Notes under the pieces: model-generated
What the model saw: the letters and a program-made list of their open reading frames with translations, nothing else
What the model was told of the DNA's origin: nothing
Database searches by the model: none
Shown: positions 48,932-57,399 of the stretch, one piece after another
Numbering within the stretch: the first letter of the stretch is position 1
Layout of the letters: every line of letters starts with the position of its first letter
DNA from: Muribacter muris
GTDB taxonomy: Bacteria > Pseudomonadota > Gammaproteobacteria > Enterobacterales > Pasteurellaceae
Assembly (NCBI RefSeq): GCF_001038205.1
Contig: NZ_JWIZ01000014.1
Coordinates: forward strand, 1 to 64,000
DNA: 64,000 bases
Direction of reading: 5' to 3'
Translations under genes and position numbers: made by a program

Positions 48932-49549
48932 ATGAGTATTTATCGGCTCAAACCTGGTTTTCAAAAGTTATTACGGCCATTGGTAGGGTATCTTGAAAAA
49001 AGGGGGATTACTGCTAATCAAGTTACTTTATTTACCTGTGGTGTATCAATTTTATTTGGTATAGTTCTTTCATACTTTTCTACTGTTCCCTATCTATTTT
49101 ATCTATTACCTCTGTGGCTGTTTTTACGTATGGCATTAAATGCAATAGATGGTATGTTGGCTCGGGAATTTTATCAACAATCTGCGCTAGGTGGATATTT
49201 GAATGAAATTTCTGATGTAGTAGCAGATATAGCTCTTTATTTGCCTTTTGTTTTTGTCTCGCCTTTTTCTCCTGAATCAGTATTTGGGTTTGTTTTATTA
49301 TCAGTTATAGTTGAATTTTGCGGTGTATTAGGGCAAATTCACGGCAATGGGCGCCGTTATGATGGACCTCTTGGCAAAAGTGATAGGGCGTTTGGAGTTG
49401 CTGTACTAGGGGTAGCATATGCATATTTCGGTGAGTTACAACTCTATTTTAGCAGCTTATTTTGGGTTGCAAATATAGTACTTATTTTGACTGCCTATAA
49501 TCGTGTGAAGCAAGGGTTGAGTATTTCTAAGGAAAATGTTGATGATTGA
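48932..49549 (+). CDS. ynbA: YnbA-like CDP-alcohol phosphatidyltransferase family protein
   Basis: 205 residues, about six membrane helices. It carries the CDP-alcohol transferase motif in altered form: 'NAIDGMLAR' followed by 'GGYLNEISDVVAD'. Two of the four metal aspartates (first and third) are Asn; the other two remain. As I recall E. coli YnbA, it has the same substitutions, so this is a subfamily trait. First gene of a coupled operon with ynbC-, ynbD- and ynbB-like genes. Expected role: joining a CDP-activated lipid to an alcohol head group; alcohol unknown. Base composition is much more AT-rich than the neighbours. Confidence 0.75.
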   Translation: MSIYRLKPGFQKLLRPLVGYLEKRGITANQVTLFTCGVSILFGIVLSYFSTVPYLFYLLPLWLFLRMALNAIDGMLAREFYQQSALGGYLNEISDVVADIALYLPFVFVSPFSPESVFGFVLLSVIVEFCGVLGQIHGNGRRYDGPLGKSDRAFGVAVLGVAYAYFGELQLYFSSLFWVANIVLILTAYNRVKQGLSISKENVDD

Positions 49550-51287
49550 ACAAGAAAAATTTTTTAAAACAGCAGATAATACAGAGTTATTCTATCGCTA
49601 TCGCCCCGCTAAAAAAGGTGGTAGCAATAATAAGGCGATTATATTATTCCACCGAGGACACGAGCATTCTGGGCGAATAATGTTTGTAGCAGATGAAATT
49701 GGTTTTGATGATTTTGCTTATTTTGCATGGGATGCTCGTGGGCATGGTAAAAGTCCGGGTAAACGTGGTGATAGTCCAAGTTTTGGTACCGCAGTTTCTG
49801 ATATTCAATCATTTTTTCAACATATTGAGCAAATCTATCATATTGTTCCTGAAAATATTTGTGTTATTGCTCAAAGCATTAGTGCTGCGTTAGTTTCAAC
49901 TTGGTTGCATGATTATGCTCCTAAAATTCGTTGTGCTATTTTGGCAGCGCCTGCATTTAAGGTTAAGCTGTATGTACCATTTGCACGTATAGGCTTGACT
50001 TTGTGGTCAAAGTTGCGTGGTAATTTTTTTGTTAATAGCTATGTGAAAGCGAAATATCTCACCCACAATCAAGAGAGTCAAGAAAGTTTTAACCGTGACC
50101 CGTTGATTACCCGGGCTATTTCCGTCCGAATGTTGCTTGGTTTATACAAAACAGCGGAGAGAGTTGTTTTAGATGCACAAGCGATTACTACGCCAATTCA
50201 GCTCTTTATTTCAGGGGATGATTGGGTGGTAGATAACAAACCGCAGCATGATTTCTATAATCATCTTGGCAGCTACATAAAAGAGCGGCATATATTAGAT
50301 GGTTTTTTGCATGATACTTTTGGGGAAGAGAATAATTATTTGGTATTTGAACCAATGAAGCGTTTTATTCGGGAACGTTTTGATGAACCTTTACAGATTG
50401 TAGATCGTACCTGTGCACATATATTCGGCACAAGTCGTCTTGAAGCGGATAAACTTTCTACTCCATTACCACCTTATTCACTAGAAGGACTCTTTTGGGC
50501 AAGTTATCGAGCTTTGATGAAACTGGGAGCTCGTTGGAGTGAAGGACTGCGTATTGGGCAAGTAATGGGTTATGATTCAGGTAGTATGTTGGATTACGTT
50601 TACCGAAATCAACCTCAAGGTACAAATGCATTTGGGCGTCTTGTGGATAAGCATTATTTAAATGCGATTGGTTGGCGTGGTATTCGCCAGCGTAAAGAGA
50701 ATATTGCTAAAGCTATTAGATTGGCTATCTGTAAATTGCGTGAAGTGGACAAAGCCATTCATATCTTGGATATTGCTTCTGGGCATGGACGTTATGTGTT
50801 AGATGCATTGACTGCCGAAAATTGGCCAGACTCGTTACGATTACGAGATTACAGCCCTGTTAATGTTATGGTTGGACTTACTTTGATTAAAGAGAGAGGT
50901 TTGCCAGGAACAGTTACTTTTAATGAAATAAATGCTTTTGAATCTACGTATTATGAAGATCTAAACCCACGTCCTACTTTGGGTATTGTGTCAGGCTTAT
51001 ACGAGTTGTTTACTGATAACGATTTAATTATGTGCTCTCTTAATGGTTTGGGTTCTACGATTGAGCAAGGTGGTTATTTGATTTATACAGGTCAACCGTG
51101 GCATCCTCAATTAGAATTGATTGCTCGTTGTTTAACAAGCCATAAAGAAGGAAAGCCAAATTGGGTTATGCGCCGCCGTAGCCAGCAAGAGATAGATCAA
51201 TTAGTAGAGAAAGCGGGTTTCCGTAAAATACATCAATGGATTGACGAAGATGGTATCTTCACCGTTAGCCTTGCGATTAAAAAGTGA
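49542..51287 (+). CDS. ynbC: YnbC-like alpha/beta hydrolase fused to SAM methyltransferase
   Basis: 581 residues in two domains. Residues 1 to about 280 are a lysophospholipase-like alpha/beta hydrolase: 'HRGHEHSGR', nucleophile elbow 'AQSIS' (the usual flanking glycines are missing), acid 'SGDDW', and His in 'GFLHDTFGE'. Residues about 300-581 hold a class I methyltransferase with SAM loop 'ILDIASGHGRY'. E. coli YnbC has the same fusion and length. The ATG at 49542 sits eight bases after AAGGA; an in-frame ATG six bases earlier is too close to it. Overlaps the ynbA-like end by eight bases. Substrates unknown. Confidence 0.78.
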   Translation: MIEQEKFFKTADNTELFYRYRPAKKGGSNNKAIILFHRGHEHSGRIMFVADEIGFDDFAYFAWDARGHGKSPGKRGDSPSFGTAVSDIQSFFQHIEQIYHIVPENICVIAQSISAALVSTWLHDYAPKIRCAILAAPAFKVKLYVPFARIGLTLWSKLRGNFFVNSYVKAKYLTHNQESQESFNRDPLITRAISVRMLLGLYKTAERVVLDAQAITTPIQLFISGDDWVVDNKPQHDFYNHLGSYIKERHILDGFLHDTFGEENNYLVFEPMKRFIRERFDEPLQIVDRTCAHIFGTSRLEADKLSTPLPPYSLEGLFWASYRALMKLGARWSEGLRIGQVMGYDSGSMLDYVYRNQPQGTNAFGRLVDKHYLNAIGWRGIRQRKENIAKAIRLAICKLREVDKAIHILDIASGHGRYVLDALTAENWPDSLRLRDYSPVNVMVGLTLIKERGLPGTVTFNEINAFESTYYEDLNPRPTLGIVSGLYELFTDNDLIMCSLNGLGSTIEQGGYLIYTGQPWHPQLELIARCLTSHKEGKPNWVMRRRSQQEIDQLVEKAGFRKIHQWIDEDGIFTVSLAIKK

Positions 51288-51288
51288 A

Positions 51289-52584
51289 ATGATAGATGCT
51301 CGAACTCGATTGGGCTACTTATTGTGGAGTAGTGGAGTATTCTATTTCAGTTATGGATTGACCAATTTTTTAACATCTCTTCGTGAAGATGTTCCTGAAA
51401 TAGTCTTTGATTGGGAGTGGGATATTCCATTTTTAGCTTGGACGATTATACCATATTGGTCACTTAATTTGCTCTATATTTTTCCGTTTTTCCTGTGTCA
51501 ATCCCGTGCTCAATTGCATAATTATGCCGCACGTTTATTGCTAGGTCAGAGTATTGCTATTCTTGGATTTTTGTTTTTTCCATTACAGAACACTTGGATA
51601 AGACCAGAAACCGGTGGTGTTTTCGGTTTTTTATTCCAATCTCTAGAAAGTTTTGATCAACCTTATAATCAAGCTCCTTCATTACATATTATTTTGACGA
51701 TTGTAGTGGGAGGATTTTATTGGCGATTATTGCCTAAATACAGGTTGCTGCTTTGCTTATGGTTAGGGGTGATTGCTTTTTCTATTCTCACGACTTACCA
51801 ACATCATTTTTTAGACTTACCCACAGGAGCATTAGTTGGTTTTTTGGTGATGTGGTTATTACCAGAAAATGGTATTAGCCCGATTTTTGTAAAGCAGTCG
51901 CAAAATTTAGTTGCTTATCATCGCCGTTTGATTGGTTTTTATAGTATAGGTATGGTAATTTTTGCCCTATTAGCATTTTGGGGTGGCGTGTGGCTATGGA
52001 GTTTATGGGGCAGTTTATCGCTCGGATTGGTGGCATTTGCCTATTGGCGTGGTGTATTAATTTTCCAGAAAAAGCCAGATGGTAAATTGACCTCTGCATC
52101 ATACTTGTTGCTATTGCCTTATCTCATTGGAGCAGGACTTAATATCGTCTATTGGTTATATGGAAAGCAGAAAAGCTCTCTTGTTTTTGGAGGTGTTTCA
52201 GTGGGGAGTATTTTAGCATCTTGCGAATTTGATGCAGTGCTAGATTGTTGTGGTGAATTGCCTATTACAGCACCTAAAATATATGAGCAAGCTCTTATGT
52301 TAGATTTAGTACCTCCCAGTGTTGATGAACTCTGTAAAGCAGCGGAAAAATTAGACCGGTTGCAACGTGAAAACGATCGTGTTTTGGTTGCTTGTGCTTT
52401 AGGATATGGGCGTAGTGTAGCAGTAGTACTGACATGGTTACTTGCTACTAGAAAAGTGGAAGAATTAAATGAAGCTATTTTTCTTATGAAAAATGCTCGT
52501 CAAAAAATAATGCTATCGGATTATGTTTTGCATCAGATTGAAAGAGCAAGCCAAGCTTTTCAAGCAAGGAGAGTTTGTGAATAA
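51289..52584 (+). CDS. ynbD: YnbD-like PAP2 / dual-specificity phosphatase fusion
   Basis: 431 residues from ATG 51289 (E. coli YnbD: about 430). The N-terminal part is a multi-helix PAP2-type lipid phosphatase with 'APSLH' and 'TTYQHHFLDLPTG'. The C-terminal ~130 residues form a cytoplasmic dual-specificity phosphatase with the P-loop 'ACALGYGRS' (CX5R intact, the usual preceding His replaced by Ala). Two phosphatase modules in one protein suggest dephosphorylation of a lipid phosphate intermediate, as in phosphatidylglycerophosphate pathways. Starts one base after the ynbC-like stop. Confidence 0.78.
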   Translation: MIDARTRLGYLLWSSGVFYFSYGLTNFLTSLREDVPEIVFDWEWDIPFLAWTIIPYWSLNLLYIFPFFLCQSRAQLHNYAARLLLGQSIAILGFLFFPLQNTWIRPETGGVFGFLFQSLESFDQPYNQAPSLHIILTIVVGGFYWRLLPKYRLLLCLWLGVIAFSILTTYQHHFLDLPTGALVGFLVMWLLPENGISPIFVKQSQNLVAYHRRLIGFYSIGMVIFALLAFWGGVWLWSLWGSLSLGLVAFAYWRGVLIFQKKPDGKLTSASYLLLLPYLIGAGLNIVYWLYGKQKSSLVFGGVSVGSILASCEFDAVLDCCGELPITAPKIYEQALMLDLVPPSVDELCKAAEKLDRLQRENDRVLVACALGYGRSVAVVLTWLLATRKVEELNEAIFLMKNARQKIMLSDYVLHQIERASQAFQARRVCE

Positions 52585-52780
52585 TGAACAATTACAGGAA
52601 AAATTATTTGGGGCTAATCTACTACAGCTCCTTCATTTTTATTAAAGCATCTAGGATAACTGTTTGTGTCCTTTACTATCTATATTTATTCGGGCTTGAA
52701 AAGGTGTCTCTAAGCCTTTCTTAAGCGAACTATGTGTGTTGCTAGTATTAAATCCTAATCCTTTTGAGGATATTGAGTAA
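52584..52780 (+). pseudogene. Remnant of an internally deleted gene, maybe a lysophospholipid acyltransferase
   Basis: ATG 52584 overlaps the ynbD-like stop (TAATG) and has AAGGAGAG upstream, so it looks like a genuine coupled start. It runs 46 codons to TAA 52722-52724, ending 'YLYLFGLEKVSLSLS', which recalls the N terminus of PlsC-type acyltransferases. A second frame ending 'LNPNPFEDIE' stops at 52778-52780 in another TAATG overlap with the ynbB-like start. Both operon junctions are preserved while the middle is missing or frameshifted. The PlsC assignment is tentative. Confidence 0.5.
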
Positions 52781-53712
52781 TGTGGTCTCAAATCAATTTA
52801 ATTTTTTTCGTGGTGCTTTTATTATTGGTTGGTGCAAGTGTCGTTGGGAAATTACTTAAGAACAAATATGGTGAAGAGAATAGTACTATTGCTAATTTAG
52901 TTTTACGGATCAATGCATGGTGGGTAATGGTAAGTGTACTGTATATTGCCTTTGTGTGTGGTCGTATAGGTGTAACGATTTTATTTTCTTTCATCTCCTT
53001 TGTTGCTCTACGTGAATTTATGACAGTGATTTACCAAAAATGCTACGACCATAGTATGGTTGTCTGTCTTTACTTACTGTTACCCATACAATACTATTTT
53101 GTATTAGTACAATGGTATGGAATGTTCTCTATCTTTATTCCTGTGTGCGGTTTTTTACTCTTACCAATTGTAGGTAGCCTAAGTGGCAATACTGAGCAAT
53201 TTTTGGCTCGTACTGCTAAGATTCAATGGATTGCTATGATTTGTATTTTCTGTATTTCTCATGTTCCCGCTTTACTTTTTCTGAATTTAGAAGGATTTCA
53301 GTCTGAAAATAATATTTTATTAGTAATTTTTATGCTTACTACTGTACAAGCAAGCGATGTATTACAATATATTTGGGGTAAGTTAATAGGTGGTACAAAA
53401 ATTATGCCGGGCCTTTCACCAACTAAAACTATTTCTGGTACTGTAGGCGGAGTTATTTCAGCTACCTTTATTGCTATCTTGATGTCACCGATTACGCCGT
53501 TTAGCTACTGGCAGGCTGGATTAGTTGGGTTTATTATTTGTATTATAGGCTTTTTGGGAGGATTGGTGATGTCCGCTATTAAACGAGATTATGGTGTAAA
53601 AGATTGGGGCAAAATGGTTAGTGGACACGGAGGTATACTTGATAGAATGGATTCAATATGCTTTTCAGCACCGATTTTTTTTCATATTCTTCGTTATTAC
53701 TGGAGTGGATAA
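52780..53712 (+). CDS. ynbB: YnbB-like CDP-diacylglycerol synthase (CdsA family)
   Basis: 310 residues, about eight membrane helices. The complete CdsA signature is present near the C terminus: 'SAIKRDYGVKDWGKM' then 'GHGGILDRMD'. It should activate phosphatidic acid (or a related lipid phosphate) with CTP. In E. coli ynbB follows ynbA directly; here it comes last, behind the gene remnant. The housekeeping cdsA should be elsewhere, so this is a dedicated paralogue supplying the YnbA-like transferase. Confidence 0.85.
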   Translation: MWSQINLIFFVVLLLLVGASVVGKLLKNKYGEENSTIANLVLRINAWWVMVSVLYIAFVCGRIGVTILFSFISFVALREFMTVIYQKCYDHSMVVCLYLLLPIQYYFVLVQWYGMFSIFIPVCGFLLLPIVGSLSGNTEQFLARTAKIQWIAMICIFCISHVPALLFLNLEGFQSENNILLVIFMLTTVQASDVLQYIWGKLIGGTKIMPGLSPTKTISGTVGGVISATFIAILMSPITPFSYWQAGLVGFIICIIGFLGGLVMSAIKRDYGVKDWGKMVSGHGGILDRMDSICFSAPIFFHILRYYWSG

Positions 53713-53779
53713 AATGAGCTCGTAAATCTTGCAATGACTTATGGAAATATTATTTAAGTTTATATGAATTTTAGTCAAT

Positions 53780-53808
53780 AAAAGCGCCTTTTTAGAAAGC
53801 GCTTTTTT
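53780..53808. terminator. Terminator between ynbB-like gene and fis
   Basis: AAAAGCGC (53780-53787) pairs with GCGCTTTT (53799-53806), with T tracts on both strands. It marks the right edge of the AT-rich island. Confidence 0.8.
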
Positions 53809-53835
53809 ATTGTAGTTGTGCTATTTTATTATCAA

Positions 53836-54132
53836 TTAGCCCATACCGTATTTTTTTAATTTTTTGCGGAGTGTGCCGCGGTTGATGCCTAACATTGTCG
53901 CAGCACGAGTTTGGTTGCCACGGGTGTATTGCATTACCATATCAAGCATTGGGTATTCGATTTCAGATAATACTAATTCGTATAATTCTGTTGGATCTTC
54001 GCCATTTAATTGCGCCAAATAATTTCTTACCGCTTGTTTTACGTTTTCACGCAATGGTTTATTAACTTGTTGTGCTTGAGCGTTAAGCATTGATACTGTT
54101 AATGGGTTTTGTGTAGATGGTTGTTCTAACAT
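53836..54132 (-). CDS. fis: DNA-binding nucleoid protein Fis
   Basis: 98 residues, equal to E. coli Fis. The C-terminal helix-turn-helix '[20 protein letters not shown]' is nearly invariant in Fis. Bends DNA and activates rRNA promoters and recombination sites. Lies 20 bp downstream of dusB, the universal dusB-fis operon. Confidence 0.97.
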   Translation of the reverse strand: MLEQPSTQNPLTVSMLNAQAQQVNKPLRENVKQAVRNYLAQLNGEDPTELYELVLSEIEYPMLDMVMQYTRGNQTRAATMLGINRGTLRKKLKKYGMG

Positions 54133-54152
54133 TGTTCTCTATCCAACTTTCG

Positions 54153-55127
54153 TTAAGATTCTTGATGAATCGATTTCACAAAATCTTCTAATGCAATGAG
54201 CTGTTCTTTGGTTGAATCTAATGCATTAAAAGTACGTCTAAAATTTGCATTGGGTTTTAGCTGTTCGAGATACCAACCAACGTGTTTTCGAGCTATCCGA
54301 TAACCTTTTTGTTCACCGTAGAATTGGTGAAGGTCTTGGATATGCTTTAACATCAGTTGGCATTTATTATCCAATGATAATGCCGAACCGAGATCTCCTT
54401 TCTCTAAAAAACGTCCTATTTCCGAAAATAGCCAAGGACGACCTAAACTGCCCCTGCCGATCATTACCGCATCGGCTTGTGTGTAATCAAGCACTTGTTT
54501 TGCTTTTTCGGCGGAGGTGATATCGCCATTTGCAATAATGGGAATCGAAACTGTCTGCTTTACCGCTTTGATGCTGTCATATTCCGCTTCGCCTTCAAAG
54601 AGACAACTTCGTGTGCGTCCGTGAATGGTGAGGGCGCTAATACCAGCTTGTTCAGCAATCTGTGCGATCTCAAGGCAGTTTCGGTTTTCGGTATCCCAAC
54701 CGGTTCTTATTTTTAGTGTCACGGGGACATCTACGGCATTGACAACTGCCTCTAATATTTGAGCGACTAAATCGGGTTCACGCAAAAGGGCTGATCCAGC
54801 CATTTTTTTGTTTACCTTTTTTGCCGGGCACCCCATATTGATATCAATCATTTGAGCGCCGTACTCAACATTAATTTGCGCCGCTTTTGCCATTTCGGTG
54901 GGATCCGATCCCGCTATTTGTACAGCATTGATGCCGATTTCTCGATGATGCGCAAGACGCAGTTTCGATTTTTCGGTATGCCATACATCAGGGTTAGTGG
55001 ACATCATTTCCGAGAAGGTTAAACCTGCACCTAATTGACTACACAGCCGTCTAAACGGTTGGTCGGTTATCCCTGCCATCGGTGCGAGGAAAATACGATT
55101 TTTGATTTCATATTGTCCTATCCGCAT
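54153..55127 (-). CDS. dusB: tRNA-dihydrouridine synthase B
   Basis: FMN enzyme reducing U to dihydrouridine in tRNA. '[17 protein letters not shown]', catalytic Cys in '[11 protein letters not shown]', 'LTIHGRTR', '[15 protein letters not shown]'. The ATG at 55127 aligns with the E. coli start (MRIGQY) and gives 324 residues; another ATG 12 bp upstream (55139) is possible. Neither has a strong ribosome site, consistent with weak dusB translation ahead of fis. Confidence 0.95.
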   Translation of the reverse strand: MRIGQYEIKNRIFLAPMAGITDQPFRRLCSQLGAGLTFSEMMSTNPDVWHTEKSKLRLAHHREIGINAVQIAGSDPTEMAKAAQINVEYGAQMIDINMGCPAKKVNKKMAGSALLREPDLVAQILEAVVNAVDVPVTLKIRTGWDTENRNCLEIAQIAEQAGISALTIHGRTRSCLFEGEAEYDSIKAVKQTVSIPIIANGDITSAEKAKQVLDYTQADAVMIGRGSLGRPWLFSEIGRFLEKGDLGSALSLDNKCQLMLKHIQDLHQFYGEQKGYRIARKHVGWYLEQLKPNANFRRTFNALDSTKEQLIALEDFVKSIHQES

Positions 55128-55179
55128 CGTTTTATCCATTGGTGAAAGCTAACGCCGATCAAAATGATTTCCAAATAAG

Positions 55180-55204
55180 AAAGTACGGTAAAAACCGTAC
55201 TTTT
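55180..55204 (-). terminator. Hairpin in the dusB-fis leader
   Basis: AAAGTACGGT (55180-55189) and ACCGTACTTT (55194-55203) with an AAAA loop. On the minus strand TTTCTTATTT follows. It lies 40-55 bp before dusB and 147 bp after sohB, so it either ends sohB-glpE read-through or attenuates dusB-fis. A second small hairpin (ACGCAT/ATGCGT) lies near 55260. Confidence 0.5.
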
Positions 55205-55349
55205 CTTTCCCTTGCCAAAAAATTTCGATAAAAATTTTCTGATTTAAGGGTGCATATAATACGCATTTTTTATGCGTTTGGGAAGTCTATTTATTAGACA
55301 ATTTTGATATAAAGACAAAATTTTTCAACTTTTTTGTACTTTCATCATA

Positions 55350-56405
55350 TTACAGCATTGTGCTGCGGGTTTTGTGTAGCAGTTTTGCCACCAAGTTTTC
55401 TAGGCTGCTTTCCATTTGCTCGCCAACGCGTTGTGATAATTTTTTCTTTTGCTGATATTTTAGCTCGATAACCTGTTTATCTTTGACGGCGGTAAGAATT
55501 AAATCATCGCTGGTAGCAATATCGTCAATCAATTGCAGCTCAAGAGCTTGCTGCCCGAACCAATGTTCGCCGGTGGCAATTTTATCCATCTCTAATTGCG
55601 GGCGGTGTTTTGCTACAAATTGTTTGAACAAGCGGTGCGTTTCGTCCAATTCTTGCTGAAATTTTTGTTTGCCTTTCTCGGTATTTTCACCGACCAAGGT
55701 AACTGTGCGTTTGTATTCGCCGGCGGTCATTACATCGACATCAATATCATGCTTTTTCAGTAGGCGGTGAATATTCGGTACTTGCGCAACCACGCCCACT
55801 GATCCGATCACAGCGAAAGGGGCTGCCGTAATTTTATCCGCCACGCACGCCATCATATAACCACCGCTAGCAGCAACCTTATCAACGGCAATATGGAGAC
55901 GTAACTTGGCATTTTTTAACCTTTGTAGTTGAGACGCCGCTAAACCGTAGCCGTGTACCACACCGCCGGGACTTTCCAATTTCAGTAAGATTTCATCTTT
56001 TTCGGGATTGGCAAGCGCAAGCACCGCATCAATCTCTTTGCGTAATCCGTTTACACCGCTGGCGTGAATATCACCTTGAAAATCCAACACAAACAGGCGG
56101 GCTTTATCCTGTTCCGTCTGTTCGCCGTTTTCTTTTAAGCGTTTCTTTTCGGCTTTCGCTTTTTCTTTCTGTATTTTCTTTTCCTGTTTCGCTTGCTGTT
56201 TGAGCTCTTGCTCGCTTAAAAAGAAACCGTTTAATGCTTTTTGCTGTTCTTCGTACTTTTCGGTTAAGTCGGTCATCTGAATTGTGCCGTTATCCGGCTG
56301 CTTTCTTGCCTCCAATATCATCATTACGATAAAGGCGATGACACCGAATACCGTCAGTAATTCCAGTAAAAAGATCCCATAACTCAGCAATATGTCTTGC
56401 CACAT
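55350..56405 (-). CDS. sohB: Inner-membrane S49 peptidase SohB
   Basis: 351 residues. Membrane helix (about 10-30), a very Lys/Glu-rich linker (about 45-95) likely coiled-coil, then the S49 (SppA/ClpP-fold) domain with 'ESPGGVVHGYG', the catalytic Ser in 'KVAASGGYMMA', 'GSVGVVAQ' and the catalytic Lys in 'GEYKRTVTL'. Probably periplasmic-side protease of unknown natural substrate. 12 bp downstream of glpE on the same strand. Confidence 0.94.
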   Translation of the reverse strand: MWQDILLSYGIFLLELLTVFGVIAFIVMMILEARKQPDNGTIQMTDLTEKYEEQQKALNGFFLSEQELKQQAKQEKKIQKEKAKAEKKRLKENGEQTEQDKARLFVLDFQGDIHASGVNGLRKEIDAVLALANPEKDEILLKLESPGGVVHGYGLAASQLQRLKNAKLRLHIAVDKVAASGGYMMACVADKITAAPFAVIGSVGVVAQVPNIHRLLKKHDIDVDVMTAGEYKRTVTLVGENTEKGKQKFQQELDETHRLFKQFVAKHRPQLEMDKIATGEHWFGQQALELQLIDDIATSDDLILTAVKDKQVIELKYQQKKKLSQRVGEQMESSLENLVAKLLHKTRSTML

Positions 56406-56417
56406 TTTTCTCTCCTT

Positions 56418-56744
56418 TTAATAGCCTTGTTCAATCGGTAATGCGGCTCTGACCCAACCTTCAAAACCGCCTTTAACGCTATACACCCGCTCAAAGCCTT
56501 GCTCGACTAGAAATTGGGCGGTATTGCGGCTGCTCACCCCGTGGTAGCAACTGACGATAATCGGCTCGTCATAATCATATTCATCTAAGAACGTGCCGTA
56601 ACTTTGGTTGGTGAGGTGAAATGCGCCTTGCGGGCGGCTATAACTAAACCGTACCGCATCACGAATATCCACCAGCACGGCATCTTCGTTTTGCATCATC
56701 TCCCACGCTTGCTGTGGGGTGATCTCCGTAAAAGTGTCTTGCAT
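56418..56744 (-). CDS. glpE: Thiosulfate sulfurtransferase GlpE (rhodanese)
   Basis: 108 residues, single rhodanese domain, cytoplasmic. Active-site loop 'CYHGVSSRN' with the sulfur-accepting Cys near 65; N-terminal '[15 protein letters not shown]'. Length equals E. coli GlpE. Not near glp genes here; paired with sohB. Confidence 0.92.
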   Translation of the reverse strand: MQDTFTEITPQQAWEMMQNEDAVLVDIRDAVRFSYSRPQGAFHLTNQSYGTFLDEYDYDEPIIVSCYHGVSSRNTAQFLVEQGFERVYSVKGGFEGWVRAALPIEQGY

Positions 56745-56815
56745 AGCATTGCCTATTTCAATGTTAAATCGGCGAATATAGCATTAAACAAAAAATTGTA
56801 AACCTATTAGACAGA

Positions 56816-56856
56816 TTGAATTTTTGCCCCAAGAGGATATAATACGAACTATTATC
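56816..56856 (+). promoter_or_regulatory. exbB promoter with Fur-like box
   Basis: TTGAAT (56816-56821), 16-base spacer, TATAAT (56838-56843). The -10 overlaps a 19-bp Fur-like site (56838-56856) with the inverted repeat ATAATA-N5-TATTAT, 13 of 19 positions matching the Fur consensus by my count. Iron repression of exbBD-tonB is expected. Confidence 0.65.
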
Positions 56857-56860
56857 AAAT

Positions 56861-56882
56861 GCGTACAATCGGTACGCTTTTT
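56861..56882 (+). terminator. Terminator-like hairpin in the exbB leader
   Basis: GCGTAC (56861-56866) / GTACGC (56872-56877), followed by TTTTT. It lies between the promoter and the exbB start, so it may attenuate the operon. Stem is short. Confidence 0.5.
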
Positions 56883-56905
56883 ATTCTTTCAGGGACAAGC
56901 AGTTT

Positions 56906-57352
56906 ATGGATCAACTTTTTCAATTCTTACAAGCCTACATTGATTACATTATTTTGGGATTATTGGCGCTGATGAGCATTGTCTTATTTGCGAAGGTGAT
57001 CGAACGGATTTTGTTCTATAAGAAGATCAAGATTGAACATTATCAAACATTGGAAGAATTGGAAATCGATCTCACCCACAATTTAACCACGATTTCCACC
57101 ATCGGTTCTAATGCTCCTTATATCGGATTGCTTGGTACTGTCATTGGGATTTTATTAACATTCTACGAATTGGGGCATTCCGGTGGTGAAATTGATGCCG
57201 CCTCGATTATGGTGCATTTATCCTTAGCGCTCAAAGCAACGGCGGTCGGGATTTTGGTCGCCATTCCGGCAATGATGTTCTACAACGGCTTTGGACGCAA
57301 AGTGGAAGAAAACAAACTCAAATGGCAGGCAAATGCCTCTCGTGTGCAGTAA
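56906..57352 (+). CDS. exbB: TonB-system energizer ExbB
   Basis: 148-residue inner-membrane proton channel subunit of the Ton complex. Three membrane helices; '[21 protein letters not shown]' and '[22 protein letters not shown]' are typical. The short form without a long N-terminal extension is usual in Pasteurellaceae. First gene of exbB-exbD-tonB. Confidence 0.95.
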   Translation: MDQLFQFLQAYIDYIILGLLALMSIVLFAKVIERILFYKKIKIEHYQTLEELEIDLTHNLTTISTIGSNAPYIGLLGTVIGILLTFYELGHSGGEIDAASIMVHLSLALKATAVGILVAIPAMMFYNGFGRKVEENKLKWQANASRVQ

Positions 57353-57399
57353 CAAGCGGTCGGTTTTCGATACAAATTTGCAATATCACGGGGTGCAGA

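Noticed and set aside
51241-51288. TTG start for the YnbD-like protein inside ynbC
   Set aside because: It overlaps the conserved end of the methyltransferase domain; ATG 51289 directly after the stop gives the E. coli YnbD length.
57322-57399. ExbD start overlapping the end of exbB
   Set aside because: The upstream codons include an uptake signal, and homologues begin with the MKKFDEIN stretch, here initiated by GTG 57400.
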